Notes: a model not told the origin generated them from the letters alone. A DNA stretch of 64,000 bases from Bacteroidota bacterium (GCA_018266575.1 JAFEAE010000012.1:1-64000); one strand, 5' to 3'; shown: positions 17,435 through 26,266, numbered from the stretch's first letter. A program made the numbers and translations.

Positions 17435-18739
17435 ATGAAAAATAATATTGCTATATATACGGTATTCCTGTTGAGCACCGGTTTGATTTTTTCTTCCTGC
17501 AAAAAAGATTATGGCGATCTTAACCATGCAACCGTTGAAAGTTTTACGAGTAACGCAACTTCCAGTGAGTTGAATAACCTGGTAAGCGGCACTGAATCAG
17601 GCCTGCGAAATAACCTTGCATTGTATCTGGATGTTGTAGGCATAATCGGCCGCGAGATGTATCATTTCTCTGCATCAGAACCAAGATATGTTACCGATCT
17701 GCTCGGCGCCAACGATGCAACTTTGAGCAACAGTAATTTTTATATTACCAATACCTGGGCTTCGCGTTACGCAGTGGTAAAAAACTGTAACATTCTTATT
17801 GAAGCAGCGAGTAATTCCAAATTGATCACTTCGGCACAAAAAAACGGATATATTGGTTTTGCAAGAACCATCAAAGCATACCAGCTTTTGATGTGCTTAA
17901 ACCAAACTGATTCAAATGGGATACGCATAGACGTTAGCGACCCGAATAACCTTGGCCCGATCGTTGGGTATGATGATGCATTAACTGCTATAGCATCTTT
18001 ATTGGATTCTGCAAAAACAGACCTAAGCGGCGCAGATATTGCTTTTACATTGGCAGGCTTCGGGAATTTTGGTGATGCTGCAGGTTTAACACAAGTGAAC
18101 CGTGCATTGGCTGCACGTGTGGCCGTATACCGCCAGCATTGGGATGATGCCCTGACTGATCTTAGTGCATCATTTTTTAGTTTGACCGGAAATTTTAATA
18201 TGGGTGTATTTGATGTGTATGGCACAGGCTCAGGTGATCAATTGAATACATTTTTCATTCCGCAAAATCAAACAGGTGAAATCCGCCTGGCGCATCCTTC
18301 TTACGCTGCAGATATAGAAGCCAATGACGATCGGATTGGGAAAGCAACGCTGCGCACCGCAGTGGCTTCCTTGAACGGGCTTTCGAGCGACAGGGATATT
18401 TGGGTGTATACATCAAGCACAGCACCAATCCCTATTATACGAAACGAAGAATTGATTTTGATTTATGCTGAAGCAGAAATTCAGAAAAATGATTTAGCAG
18501 ATGCAGTTACTGCATTGAATACGATCCGCAAAGCGCATAACCTTCCCGACTACAGCGGCATTGTTTCGCAAGCGGCATTGATAACAGAGATGCTTAACGA
18601 GAGAAGGTATTCATTGTTTTGCGAGGGCCATCGCTGGGTAGATATGCGACGTTATAATTTGCTAAGCCAGTTGCCGGTTGACAGGGCGGGAGATGATGTG
18701 TGGACCGAATTCCCATTACCGGTTTCCGAACAACAATAA
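17435..18739 (+). CDS. SusD/RagB family surface lipoprotein
   Basis: The 434-residue product starting at ATG 17435 has a lipoprotein signal (GLIFSSCKKDYGD, lipid-modified Cys). An upstream in-frame ATG would overlap the susC end and bury the signal, so it is rejected. The family C-terminus is clear: NEELILIYAEAEIQKND, ALNTIRKAHNLPDY and LNERRYSLFCEGHRWVDMRR. It is a ligand-binding lid for the SusC channel at the cell surface. At 434 residues it is somewhat shorter than classical SusD proteins and has few obvious insertions. The gene forms an operon with the preceding susC-like gene. Confidence 0.92.
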   Translation: MKNNIAIYTVFLLSTGLIFSSCKKDYGDLNHATVESFTSNATSSELNNLVSGTESGLRNNLALYLDVVGIIGREMYHFSASEPRYVTDLLGANDATLSNSNFYITNTWASRYAVVKNCNILIEAASNSKLITSAQKNGYIGFARTIKAYQLLMCLNQTDSNGIRIDVSDPNNLGPIVGYDDALTAIASLLDSAKTDLSGADIAFTLAGFGNFGDAAGLTQVNRALAARVAVYRQHWDDALTDLSASFFSLTGNFNMGVFDVYGTGSGDQLNTFFIPQNQTGEIRLAHPSYAADIEANDDRIGKATLRTAVASLNGLSSDRDIWVYTSSTAPIPIIRNEELILIYAEAEIQKNDLADAVTALNTIRKAHNLPDYSGIVSQAALITEMLNERRYSLFCEGHRWVDMRRYNLLSQLPVDRAGDDVWTEFPLPVSEQQ

Positions 18740-18928
18740 TAAAAGCGGGCCTTCAAAAAGCTCTGTTTTGTATTGGTTATTATCACGGTGTTATATAAAC
18801 GAAACCGAATAAAAATGAAAAAAGCCTAAAAGTAATTTTCAAAAACAAGGAACTTAACCTAAAGCTCCTGCAAAAGAAGTCGCCTAACATTCATCAATAA
18901 ATGCTAAAAATACATTGTATCCCAACGG

Positions 18929-19261
18929 TCACGATTTCCGGATCGTGATCGTTGTATACGATGTGTCGGACTTATTCAGGCGGTTGTCTATCACTACAAA
19001 ACCGAACTGGTAAGTTCCGGGAACAAGCCCTCTTATTTTTGTAGCAATAGCCGAAGCCGAATCGATCGAGACAGTGGACGACTGCCCGCTTTTTAGAAAC
19101 CAGTTGTACGAAATGCGCCCTTCAGATTTCGGGTCATAACTTGCAGAACCCTGTATCCATACCATAGCGGCAGAAGTTGTTCTTGATAATAACACAGAAC
19201 GTTGTGACCAGGCGCGGAATGAAATGCCTGTAAAAATAATCAGAGCCAAAAAAGTCTTCAT
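18929..19261 (-). CDS. Small secreted single PKD-like domain protein (paralogue 1)
   Basis: The 110-residue protein has a signal peptide (MKTFLALIIFTGISFRAWSQ). The rest is one PKD/Ig-like beta-sandwich: GSASYDPKSEGRISYNWFLKSG, then IRGLVPGTYQFGFVVIDNRLNKSDT. This matches the pattern SGSxSxDPxx-YxWxxxSG-xTYxFxLxVTDxxxxxxTDT of PKD (K319L-type) repeats that normally occur inside large surface proteins. A homologue with the same architecture is at 54254. It lies between the susD-like gene and the GH32 gene, convergent with susD. A role as a free carbohydrate or protein binding module is possible, but function is unknown. Confidence 0.7.
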   Translation of the reverse strand: MKTFLALIIFTGISFRAWSQRSVLLSRTTSAAMVWIQGSASYDPKSEGRISYNWFLKSGQSSTVSIDSASAIATKIRGLVPGTYQFGFVVIDNRLNKSDTSYTTITIRKS

Positions 19262-19302
19262 AACAGATGTTTGACCGGTTACACAATAGGAATATGATCC
19301 GA

Positions 19303-19320
19303 ACGAAAATGCGTTTTCGT
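19303..19320. promoter_or_regulatory. Inverted repeat ACGAAAA-N4-TTTTCGT
   Basis: Perfect 7-bp arms with a 4-base centre, about 42 bp upstream of the small PKD-like gene start at 19261 (minus strand). It is an operator-like dyad. A comparable sequence is not visible before the paralogue at 54598, so the assignment is tentative. The rest of the 346-bp gap (19262-19607) has no ORF. Confidence 0.3.
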
Positions 19321-19502
19321 AACGGTATACAATAAGCGAACTGGCTTTGAGGTAAATGTGTCCCTGAGGTGGGATCCGATCAACCTGGAATTAGGTACGG
19401 GATTTTGAGCAGTTTTCATGCCAAAATATATTTATACGAGGGAAATTTTAAAATGTAACCTGAATTTCATCGGGCGATTTAGTGTATTCTTAATCCGGGG
19501 CT

Positions 19503-19556
19503 TGTCATTCCAAGGAATGAGGCATCTTAAAGATTGCCTCCTTCGTCGGAATGGCA
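19503..19556. repeat. Hairpin repeat with TGTCATTCC / GGAATGGCA ends
   Basis: TGTCATTCC at 19503 and GGAATGGCA at 19548 form inverted ends with one mismatch. Inside, GAGGCATCT (19519) pairs with AGATTGCCTC (19531) with one bulge, giving a long stem-loop over ~54 bp. There is no T-tract, so it is more like a dispersed hairpin element than a terminator. It is located in the gap between the PKD-like and GH32 genes. Confidence 0.45.
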
Positions 19557-19607
19557 AATGCCCGAACTAATTTGTTCAAACCATTGCCTATATTGATTTT
19601 CAAAGCA

Positions 19608-21128
19608 TTACCAAATGCTCTTTAAAACAGAATAGCCTACTTTTTTGATGGATATTTTTCCTGGTGTCTCAACCCGGATCTTAGAATATTTTTTTGAAGG
19701 GAAAAACGTTTCGGTCATTACTGATAATCCATCATCTGCAAATAGTTCAACAGAACTCACATCCATAATTAATGACAGGTTCATTTCTTTTTTATCAGTA
19801 AACCTCGGTGCAACATGTTTTCCTGAAAAATCTTCCTGGAAATCTATCTTACCTGATTTAGTCCTGTCGATAAAAAAATAATTATTGGTTTTGTCATAAC
19901 CAATTTTCAGTTCTTCTCCGGCATCATTGGAAAGAATAATAAAAAAATCAGTTGGGTCGCTTATTGAAAAATCAAGTTTACAGGGAACAGATAACACTTT
20001 TATTTTTTCGGTGAGATCAGTATTTTTTTCAACTGAAATATTTTCAAGAATATTTTTTTTCTGAATGATGCTGTTTAATTCTTTCACAGGTTCCGAAGCA
20101 ACAAGTATTCCGGTTGAAGTATGCTTTATTTTTAATTCCCTCGGAATGGTCATTGCATTTCTCCATATTTTCGTAGGGACTTTATTTGCATAAAGCCAGT
20201 TAGCCATCCAACCTAAAAATATTTTTCTATCGCCGGTGTTTGACCATGTGATGCCTGCATAATCATCAGGGCCGTAATCTATCCATCTTGTTTTGTTGTC
20301 AACAGCAATAAATTTGTTCCCATCAAAATTGCCAATGAAATACTGCGTCCCTGATCCTTTGTTCGGAGTGCCGGAGCCAATATTGCCGATCAATACCCAA
20401 ACTTTTTTTCCATGATCATTTAATGAAAAAAGATCAGGGCATTCCCACACGCCGCCATGCGCACCAATATCACTTCCAAAATCACTTTCTTTTTTCCAGT
20501 GTTTAAAATCGGGCGAAGAATAAAAAGTCACACGGTCTTTTGTTGCCAATGTCATCACCCATTTTTTTTGCGGGGCAAACCACATTACTTTCGGATCGCG
20601 GAAATCTTTTATCCCCGGATTTTTAAGAACAGGGTTGCCGGAATATTTTTTCCATGTCATTCCATCATCCAGGCTATACGCGATGCTTTGATTTTGAAAA
20701 TCATCTTTACCTTCCTGTTCGCCTTTCGGGTCATGATGTGTGAAGATCGCTATCAGGGGAATTTTTCCATTCTTTCCAAATCCGGAAGTATTGGTTGAAT
20801 CAACCACTGCACTTCCTGAAAAAATATAACCTAAACTATCCGGGTATAAAGCGATGGGCAATTCTTTCCAATGTACAAGGTCATTGCTTATTGCATGCCC
20901 CCAATGCATCGGCCCCCATTCGGAAGTGTTTGGATAATACTGGAAGAACAAATGGTATGTGCCTTTGTAATACACCATGCCGTTGGGGTCGTTTGTCCAA
21001 TGTTGTTTTGGGGAGAAATGAATTTGCGGACGATATTGCTCATGATAAAATGACGAGTTATCGTTTTGCGCAGTTGAATATTTTGCCAAAAGAAAACAAA
21101 AGGCAAACAGGAGTGCCGGGTATTTCAT
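19608..21128 (-). CDS. Glycoside hydrolase family 32 (fructan/levan/sucrose hydrolase)
   Basis: The 506-residue secreted enzyme has a signal peptide ending at about residue 20 (KYSTAQ). The GH32 five-blade propeller signatures are present: HWTNDPNG with nucleophile Asp47, FRDPKV with Asp178 (transition-state stabiliser), and WECPD with acid/base Glu229. A C-terminal beta-sandwich domain (about residues 360-506) is also present. Length and domain order are those of levanases/inulinases and invertases. Substrate class is beta-fructosides; which linkage cannot be told. It lies near the SusC/SusD pair but on the opposite strand, so it may belong to a loose fructan-use locus. Confidence 0.92.
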   Translation of the reverse strand: MKYPALLFAFCFLLAKYSTAQNDNSSFYHEQYRPQIHFSPKQHWTNDPNGMVYYKGTYHLFFQYYPNTSEWGPMHWGHAISNDLVHWKELPIALYPDSLGYIFSGSAVVDSTNTSGFGKNGKIPLIAIFTHHDPKGEQEGKDDFQNQSIAYSLDDGMTWKKYSGNPVLKNPGIKDFRDPKVMWFAPQKKWVMTLATKDRVTFYSSPDFKHWKKESDFGSDIGAHGGVWECPDLFSLNDHGKKVWVLIGNIGSGTPNKGSGTQYFIGNFDGNKFIAVDNKTRWIDYGPDDYAGITWSNTGDRKIFLGWMANWLYANKVPTKIWRNAMTIPRELKIKHTSTGILVASEPVKELNSIIQKKNILENISVEKNTDLTEKIKVLSVPCKLDFSISDPTDFFIILSNDAGEELKIGYDKTNNYFFIDRTKSGKIDFQEDFSGKHVAPRFTDKKEMNLSLIMDVSSVELFADDGLSVMTETFFPSKKYSKIRVETPGKISIKKVGYSVLKSIW

Positions 21129-21220
21129 TTTTTAAACATTAGGTTGAAGCAAAATGTTTCGGTGCTAATGTTCAAATTTATATTGTTCGTGCGTGACTTT
21201 AAAAATTTTTATTTTCTGTA

Positions 21221-22039
21221 TCAATGATGTGTGATGAAGATCGGGAGATTGGTTGTTTTTAAAATGAGTGAAGCACGGCTTTCTTTTACAAAAGAAGAAA
21301 GTGCATTTCTTCCAAAGGCGCCCATCACTAATAATAATCCTTTCTTTTCGAAAACATATTTAAAAAGCTCTTCGACCGGTTCGCCATACAGCAATTCAAA
21401 ATGAATATCGCTGTAATAATTTTTCAACCATTCCATGATCTCCGGTTTATGCCGCAGCGTTACTTCTTTTGATTTATTTACTTCAGCCAATGTGATCTTT
21501 TTATTGGCAAACTCAGGAAAAAGATAAGTGAATTGTTTAATTGCAAAAACCGATGACCCGCTGCTGTTGTACATAAATACAATTTCATTAACGCCGTCAA
21601 AACTTTCGGGGGAAATGATTACCGGGCATTCTGCATGTGCAAGTAATTCCTTAACAAAACCAGATGGGGCGCCTTCCGGTTTATTGGTGAAAGAAATATC
21701 TGCCTCCATGATCAGCAAATCAGCGTACCTGCTTTCACTGATCATTTCTTCAACAGGAATTTTCCGGTCGCGGTGAATGACAGCATGTACGCCTCTTTTA
21801 TCACAGGCTTCTTTAAAAAACCGGATATTCTCTTCGGTAATCTCCTGGCGCTGGTTCAATGATAACCTGTTTTTTTGTTCCCCGGAACTGTAAACATTCT
21901 CCGTCACTGTATCGTACAAAACATTTTCCAGGAAAACCCCGGTAAGTTTCGAATTGGTGAGTTTAGCAACGAAACATGCAAAATCTATAGAGGGGGTATT
22001 GATGTTCAAGGCATCGATGGCCAATAAAATCTTTCTCAT
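21221..22039 (-). CDS. Universal stress protein, tandem UspA-type
   Basis: The 272-residue protein has a classic Usp N-terminus (MRKILLAIDALN) and a second Usp-like half (EIVFMYNSSGSSVFAIKQF). It ends with the LLVMGAFGRNALSSFVKESRASLILKTTNLPIFITHH segment, where GxxGRNxLSSFxKES resembles the nucleotide-binding G-x2-G-x9-GS/T loop. Two-domain Usps accumulate under oxygen limitation and energy stress. A dyad resembling an FNR/FixK box lies 67 bp upstream at 22106, shared with the divergent small membrane protein gene, so both may be induced together. Confidence 0.88.
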   Translation of the reverse strand: MRKILLAIDALNINTPSIDFACFVAKLTNSKLTGVFLENVLYDTVTENVYSSGEQKNRLSLNQRQEITEENIRFFKEACDKRGVHAVIHRDRKIPVEEMISESRYADLLIMEADISFTNKPEGAPSGFVKELLAHAECPVIISPESFDGVNEIVFMYNSSGSSVFAIKQFTYLFPEFANKKITLAEVNKSKEVTLRHKPEIMEWLKNYYSDIHFELLYGEPVEELFKYVFEKKGLLLVMGAFGRNALSSFVKESRASLILKTTNLPIFITHH

Positions 22040-22105
22040 AAAAAAAATTTATCGAAACTAATGAAAGCGAAAAACGGGCAAGATGATATGCGCAAAACTG
22101 CCAAA

Positions 22106-22117
22106 TGATTTTGGTCA
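22106..22117. promoter_or_regulatory. FNR/FixK-like dyad TGAT-TTTG-GTCA
   Basis: ATGATTTTGGTCAGT matches the ATGAY-N4-RTCAK pattern seen at eight other places between 22 and 44 kb (24149, 26267, 26926, 26950, 26972, 31632, 31655, 44080). It is positioned between the divergent Usp gene (start 22039) and the small membrane protein gene (start 22231), so it could serve either. Confidence 0.5.
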
Positions 22118-22230
22118 GTGCGGTTTGTATGCACAATACGTTTTCACTGATAATAATCATGTTTTAGGTTGATGCCAGTCATTTTTAGTTGCATGGAAAC
22201 TTCAAACCTTTACTCCCTAAAATAAAATCT

Positions 22231-22584
22231 ATGTCACATACAATAACACAACCGGAAATTTCCTATCAATACCACATGGCGAAAAGAAAGCCGTCGATGA
22301 TATCACGTTTTTTTACCTGGGCTGTAAATGAAGATCAAGAACATCACATTGCATGGGTAGGAGCATCTGTTACAAGTATGACAGCCTTATTCTTCCCGGC
22401 AACGATGGCTGTAGTTTTATTGAATGGAGCTGTTTTCGGGTTGATAGTCGCAGCAATGGCTGCATTGGTATTGGTGGTTATTACCAACCTTGCCTCCATG
22501 CAAACGAAGTATACTATTCCGTTTTTTTTCCTGGGTATACTGATTGACATAGGTGTTGTGGTAGCAAGTTTTTTTATTCATTGA
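22231..22584 (+). CDS. Small integral membrane protein of unknown function
   Basis: The 117-residue protein starts at ATG 22231; a further upstream in-frame ATG is unlikely because it precedes a poorly coding stretch. The N-terminal ~45 residues are hydrophilic (MAKRKPSMISRFFTWAVNEDQEHH). Two or three hydrophobic helices follow (WVGASVTSMTALFFPATMAVVLLNG, FGLIVAAMAALVLVVITNLAS and IPFFFLGILIDIGVVVASFF). I do not recognise a named family. It is divergent from a Usp gene across an FNR-like dyad and ends at a strong terminator, suggesting a monocistronic stress-regulated membrane protein. Confidence 0.7.
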   Translation: MSHTITQPEISYQYHMAKRKPSMISRFFTWAVNEDQEHHIAWVGASVTSMTALFFPATMAVVLLNGAVFGLIVAAMAALVLVVITNLASMQTKYTIPFFFLGILIDIGVVVASFFIH

Positions 22585-22612
22585 GCATAGCAATAGCATT
22601 ACCAAAGAGCCG

Positions 22613-22641
22613 CGGGAGTTGTGAAAGCAACTCCCGTTTTT
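22613..22641 (+). terminator. Rho-independent terminator
   Basis: CGGGAGTTG pairs perfectly with CAACTCCCG (22628-22636) around a six-base loop, followed by TTTTT. It terminates the plus-strand gene ending at 22584. Confidence 0.9.
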
Positions 22642-22658
22642 CTACTACACGCAAAATA

Positions 22659-22686
22659 AAAAGGGCTGAAATATTTCAGCCCTTTT
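22659..22686. terminator. Bidirectional palindromic terminator
   Basis: A perfect 28-base palindrome with A-run, GGGCTGAAA stem and T-run on both sides. It lies 20 bp beyond the stop codon (22706) of the minus-strand CoA-transferase gene and gives a T-tract when read from either strand. Confidence 0.88.
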
Positions 22687-22705
22687 GTGTTTTATTTCAA
22701 TAAAA

Positions 22706-23986
22706 TTAAAATGCCTGTTTGTTTTTTTTGATGAACGAAAATGCTTCTTCTTCCAAACGTTCACGATGCATCGGGTGTGCAATTTGAATGAGTGATGCTG
22801 CACGTTCTTTTAAATTCTTTCCATACAAATTTGCAATGCCATATTCGGTTACAATATAATGGGCATGTGCCCTTGTTGTTACTACGCCTGCTCCCGGCTT
22901 AAGAAAGCTTACAATTTTGCTGACCCCTTTTGCAGTTGCAGAAGGCATAGCAATAATTGGTTTGCCTCCTTCGGAAAGTGAAGCGCCACGCATAAAATCC
23001 ATTTGCCCGCCAACGCCGGAATACATTTTATTCCCAATGGAGTCTGCGCATATCTGGCCCGTAATATCTACTTCCACTGCGCTGTTAATGGCTGCAACTT
23101 TCGGGTTCTGACGGATCACATGCGCGTCATTTACATAAGCAATGTCGAGCATTTCTATCAACGGGTTGTCGTTTACAAAATCATATAATTTTTTTGTACC
23201 GAGCAAAAAACTGGAAACTATTTTATGCGGGTGTTTCTTTTTCATCTCGCCGGTTATCACACCTTTTTCAATCAATTCAATAGCACCATCAGAAAACATT
23301 TCCGTATGAATACCCAGCCTTCGGCGATCGCTAAGCATCATCAATACCGCGTTTGGAATATTCCCGATCCCCATTTGCAACGTAGCACCATCTTCAATGA
23401 GGCTTGCAACATGCCCTGCAATTTTTAGTGTTGTTGCATCCGGGGCTTCAATAATTATTTCGGGGATAGCGTCATTTACTTCTACCATTTTTTCTATCCT
23501 GCTGGTATGGATAAATCCGTTGCCATGTGTCCGCGGCATGTTTTGGTTCACCTGTGCAATGATGTGTTTTGCATTTTCCAAAACTGCCGGTGCAATATCT
23601 ACTGAAACGCCAAGCGAACAATAACCGTGTTCATCAGGCGGAGAAACATGTATCAATGCATAATCAATTTCAATTGATTTTTTGCGGAACAACGCAGGTA
23701 TCTCGCTGAGAAAAACCGGTATGTACTGCGCCCTGCCACTTTGTACGGCGCTGCGCATGTTTGCACCTATAAAAAAACAATTCACATTAAATATGCCTTC
23801 ATATTTTTCTTCAGCGTAAGGCACTTCGCCTTCCGTGTGCATGTGATATATCGTTACATGGGAAAGTTCATTTGCCCTTGCAACCATTGCTTTTATCAAT
23901 TGCTGCGGTGCGGCTGCCGCAGTTTGTATAAAAATATTACTGTTTGATTTTATGATGCTCACTGCATCTACGGCACTTGTGTACAT
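22706..23986 (-). CDS. Acetyl-CoA hydrolase/transferase family (acyl/acetate CoA-transferase)
   Basis: The 426-residue enzyme is of the family I CoA-transferase/acetyl-CoA hydrolase group, which includes 4-hydroxybutyrate and acetate CoA-transferases. It has the glycine-rich MGIGNIP loop (about 205-211), catalytic Glu229 in GIHTEMFSDG, and HVSPPDEHGYCSLG. Start MYTSAVDA at 23986 is preferred; the 11-residue upstream extension would run into the dispersed repeat at 23997. It moves CoA between acetate and acyl groups, a typical way to conserve energy at low oxygen. A perfect TGAT-GAAA-ATCA dyad lies about 160 bp upstream. Confidence 0.87.
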   Translation of the reverse strand: MYTSAVDAVSIIKSNSNIFIQTAAAAPQQLIKAMVARANELSHVTIYHMHTEGEVPYAEEKYEGIFNVNCFFIGANMRSAVQSGRAQYIPVFLSEIPALFRKKSIEIDYALIHVSPPDEHGYCSLGVSVDIAPAVLENAKHIIAQVNQNMPRTHGNGFIHTSRIEKMVEVNDAIPEIIIEAPDATTLKIAGHVASLIEDGATLQMGIGNIPNAVLMMLSDRRRLGIHTEMFSDGAIELIEKGVITGEMKKKHPHKIVSSFLLGTKKLYDFVNDNPLIEMLDIAYVNDAHVIRQNPKVAAINSAVEVDITGQICADSIGNKMYSGVGGQMDFMRGASLSEGGKPIIAMPSATAKGVSKIVSFLKPGAGVVTTRAHAHYIVTEYGIANLYGKNLKERAASLIQIAHPMHRERLEEEAFSFIKKNKQAF

Positions 23987-23996
23987 AGTATTTTGA

Positions 23997-24074
23997 TTAT
24001 TTTTTGAACTTAGCGGCATTACTACTATTAAGCATCGTTGCCACGCTCGCTTGTACAGTTGAATTTCTATTCAA
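23997..24074 (-). repeat. Dispersed intergenic repeat, copy F
   Basis: On the minus strand it reads TTGAATAGAAATTCAACTG, then GTACAAGCGAGCGTGGCAAC, then TAATAGTAGTAATGCCG and AAGTTCAAAAAATAATC. The core is the most diverged of the six copies, but the 3' motif AATGCCG...TCAAAAAAT is clear. It lies 3' of the small cytochrome gene in the same orientation and directly abuts the CoA-transferase start region. Confidence 0.6.
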
Positions 24075-24148
24075 CGCCGGGCGGCAAATTGCTGTTAATA
24101 GTTAGTTATTCATTGCTCAATATCACTTTTAATTCTTAACTCAACCGA

Positions 24149-24160
24149 TGATGAAAATCA
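24149..24160. promoter_or_regulatory. FNR/FixK-like dyad TGAT-GAAA-ATCA
   Basis: ATGATGAAAATCAT is a perfect dyad matching the canonical TGAT-N4-ATCA FNR/FixK core. It is located upstream of the CoA-transferase gene (minus strand, start 23986) and just after the small cytochrome gene, so it most likely controls the CoA-transferase. Confidence 0.5.
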
Positions 24161-24171
24161 TTTCCCTTGAA

Positions 24172-24450
24172 TTATTGTTTTAAAAATTCAACGATCTTTT
24201 CTCTTTCGGTATCAGTTAACAAGGCACGGGTTTGCATGTGTAACCCGATTGTTTCCCATTGCTCCGGGGAAAATGATGAAGGAGATGGGGTATTATGACA
24301 TCGCTGGCAATTCTCTGCCCACAATTGCGCACCGGTTTTCATACTTACTTTCTGGCTCGCTTTACATCCATATATAATAGAGATTGCAAAGATTATGCAG
24401 AAAGATATACTAATTATTGCTGAAATATTTTTTAGTGATAACTTTTTCAT
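24172..24450 (-). CDS. Small c-type cytochrome lipoprotein
   Basis: The 92-residue protein starts at ATG 24450, ten bases after the porin stop. Its N-terminal hydrophobic segment ends in IIYGCKASQ, a plausible lipobox. A single heme-c motif CQRCH is followed by MQTRALLTDTEREKIVEFLKQ, with possible Met ligand and C-terminal helix of class I cytochromes. It is probably an envelope-anchored electron carrier. Similar in layout to the lipoprotein cytochrome at 41355. It is the last gene of a cytochrome-porin-cytochrome operon. Confidence 0.8.
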   Translation of the reverse strand: MKKLSLKNISAIISISFCIIFAISIIYGCKASQKVSMKTGAQLWAENCQRCHNTPSPSSFSPEQWETIGLHMQTRALLTDTEREKIVEFLKQ

Positions 24451-24460
24451 GATACAATTT

Positions 24461-25681
24461 TTAAAGTTGAATAGCAAAATGTACAAACAAGGTGTTTGTT
24501 GTTGTTAGCCCTGTATAAGCACCCAATGTTTTGCTTGCAGTGCTGTTTCCTTTATAAGCTTCATATGTTATTTTAAATACTGCTCTCCAGCTTAACCAAT
24601 AATCCAGTCCTATAGTAAAAGTGTGTTGGTTACTTCCGAATGTTGAATTTGCGGGAGTATTAAATATTGTGTACCTGCCAGCAAGCTCAACGTTCTTAAT
24701 AAACCCCGATGCATTAACTGGCCTAAGTGAACCTTGTACAAAAAAGGAAATGGTATGGTTGTTAAAACTATAGGTTGAAGAATCTGCAGGGTTTATGTAA
24801 TCGACTTTATCAATATCCTGGATGTTGTATTGTGATTTTATATTTATAAGTATAGGCTTCAACAACTTCACGTAATTCAAATCGAACGCATAAACTTTCG
24901 CCATAGTGTTTTGAATGTTGGCTCCTTGATCGCCTACTTTTCCGAACATTCCTGAAACACCAACTTCGAGAGATGAATTTGAAAAAGGCAAAAGCCCCAA
25001 CCTGCCTGTAATAGTTTTGTTGTTATTATTATCAACAATGTTTCCGCTTGTGATAGTCCCATCAGGTAATAACTGGTTGCCATTCGTTAAAGCAACATCA
25101 TAATTTATTTTTGAGCTACCTAACGGAAGCCCACCTTCAATTTCTACTCCATAATCTGTAGGTGCCATATCTGCAATACCCATTGGGTCGGTTGCCAATT
25201 TATCTATCCATCCTGCAGCTTCCCGTTTGGAATATGTGCCGAGTGGCAATACTAAATATCCGGCACGAACGATTAAACCAGGAGTTGCAAACCAAGAGAC
25301 ATCAGCCCAATTTACACTCACTCCGTTATTGTTGAAAGAAGGCTCAAATTCCGCCAGGAGTTTTTTACCATGCCTCCAAAGTAACATCGGACTGAACTCG
25401 AAATTGTCAGCATCCGGAAAGCTGTTTCCTTTCGTAACTGTTGAAGAACCGTTTACTGTATTAGTAGTTTTATAACTCGCAAATCCCATCGTAGCAAGGC
25501 CGGCTACCATAAAATGATCTTCTCCTGTTTTTTTTGCGGCCATTTGTTTTTCCAATTCATTTATCCTGTCAAGAACAGATGAATCCACAACAGTTTGTTG
25601 TGCTTGCAATTTCGGCGCCAGCAATAATAATTGTAAGATGGCTAAAACGCCGCCGGTCTTAATAATAATTTTCTGTCTCAT
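24461..25681 (-). CDS. Outer-membrane porin with N-terminal coiled coil
   Basis: The 406-residue product starts at ATG 25681 (MRQKIIIK), and its signal peptide ends in LQAQ. A short coiled coil (LDRINELEKQMAAKK) is followed by a beta-barrel with motifs such as SPMLLWRHGKKLLAEFEP, RAGYLVLPLGTYSKR and a C-terminal aromatic strand ending HFAIQL. This resembles the phosphate-selective/OprP-like and DcaP-like porin group. A longer ORF start at 25756 would place a hydrophilic stretch before the signal, so it is rejected. Encoded between two c-type cytochromes, it may provide small-anion or substrate passage for a periplasmic redox reaction. Confidence 0.8.
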   Translation of the reverse strand: MRQKIIIKTGGVLAILQLLLLAPKLQAQQTVVDSSVLDRINELEKQMAAKKTGEDHFMVAGLATMGFASYKTTNTVNGSSTVTKGNSFPDADNFEFSPMLLWRHGKKLLAEFEPSFNNNGVSVNWADVSWFATPGLIVRAGYLVLPLGTYSKREAAGWIDKLATDPMGIADMAPTDYGVEIEGGLPLGSSKINYDVALTNGNQLLPDGTITSGNIVDNNNNKTITGRLGLLPFSNSSLEVGVSGMFGKVGDQGANIQNTMAKVYAFDLNYVKLLKPILINIKSQYNIQDIDKVDYINPADSSTYSFNNHTISFFVQGSLRPVNASGFIKNVELAGRYTIFNTPANSTFGSNQHTFTIGLDYWLSWRAVFKITYEAYKGNSTASKTLGAYTGLTTTNTLFVHFAIQL

Positions 25682-25766
25682 AAAGTGAGTTTTTTTCTGA
25701 AAAAAATTTTTAGCAATTTCATTGTCAATTATGAAGGAGTGTATAACTGTGATCACTATGCGAAAA

Positions 25767-26195
25767 TTACTTTTTCTGGGTTTTGCAAAGTGTGCGGATA
25801 TAATTTACAAGTTCCCAACGTTGCTTCTCTGTTAATGCAGCTTTGTATTGCGGCATCGGTGTCCTTCCTTCTGATATTTTATAAAAAAGAGACCCATCGC
25901 TTTCGTTGAGCATGTTGGGTGATGAATGATCGGCAGGTTTTGGGTTTAACGCTGCAGCAGCTACTCCGTCCCCTTTGCCTTTGTCACCATGACACGGTGT
26001 GCAATAGGATGTGTACAGTGTTTTTCCATCTTTTAATGTTGATGGATCATTTGAGGATGGGTTTTTCAATCCGGCATATTCTTTTGGTGCGACCCAGGGT
26101 TTGTATTGTGCCTTTACTTTCACAACAGATAAAGACATCAGAAAAGCAGATAAAAATATAATAGCGTTTTTGTGAGGGAATGATTGGTTGTTCAT
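25767..26195 (-). CDS. Secreted class I c-type cytochrome
   Basis: The 142-residue protein has a signal peptide (hydrophobic about 11-28, ending VKAQ). Its heme-binding motif CTPCHGDKGKGDG is followed by the probable axial Met in GRTPMPQYKAALTEKQRWELVNYIRTL. This is the usual class I mono-heme cytochrome found as an electron donor or acceptor of terminal oxidases and dehydrogenases. It is the first gene of the operon with the porin and the small cytochrome. A TGAC-AGCT-ATCA dyad about 72 bp upstream suggests low-oxygen control. Confidence 0.88.
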   Translation of the reverse strand: MNNQSFPHKNAIIFLSAFLMSLSVVKVKAQYKPWVAPKEYAGLKNPSSNDPSTLKDGKTLYTSYCTPCHGDKGKGDGVAAAALNPKPADHSSPNMLNESDGSLFYKISEGRTPMPQYKAALTEKQRWELVNYIRTLCKTQKK

Positions 26196-26266
26196 AACAA
26201 AAATTTAAGTGGTTTGCAAATTGTTTTTTGCAGTTTAAATTTATTGATGGTTAAACAACATAGTTA

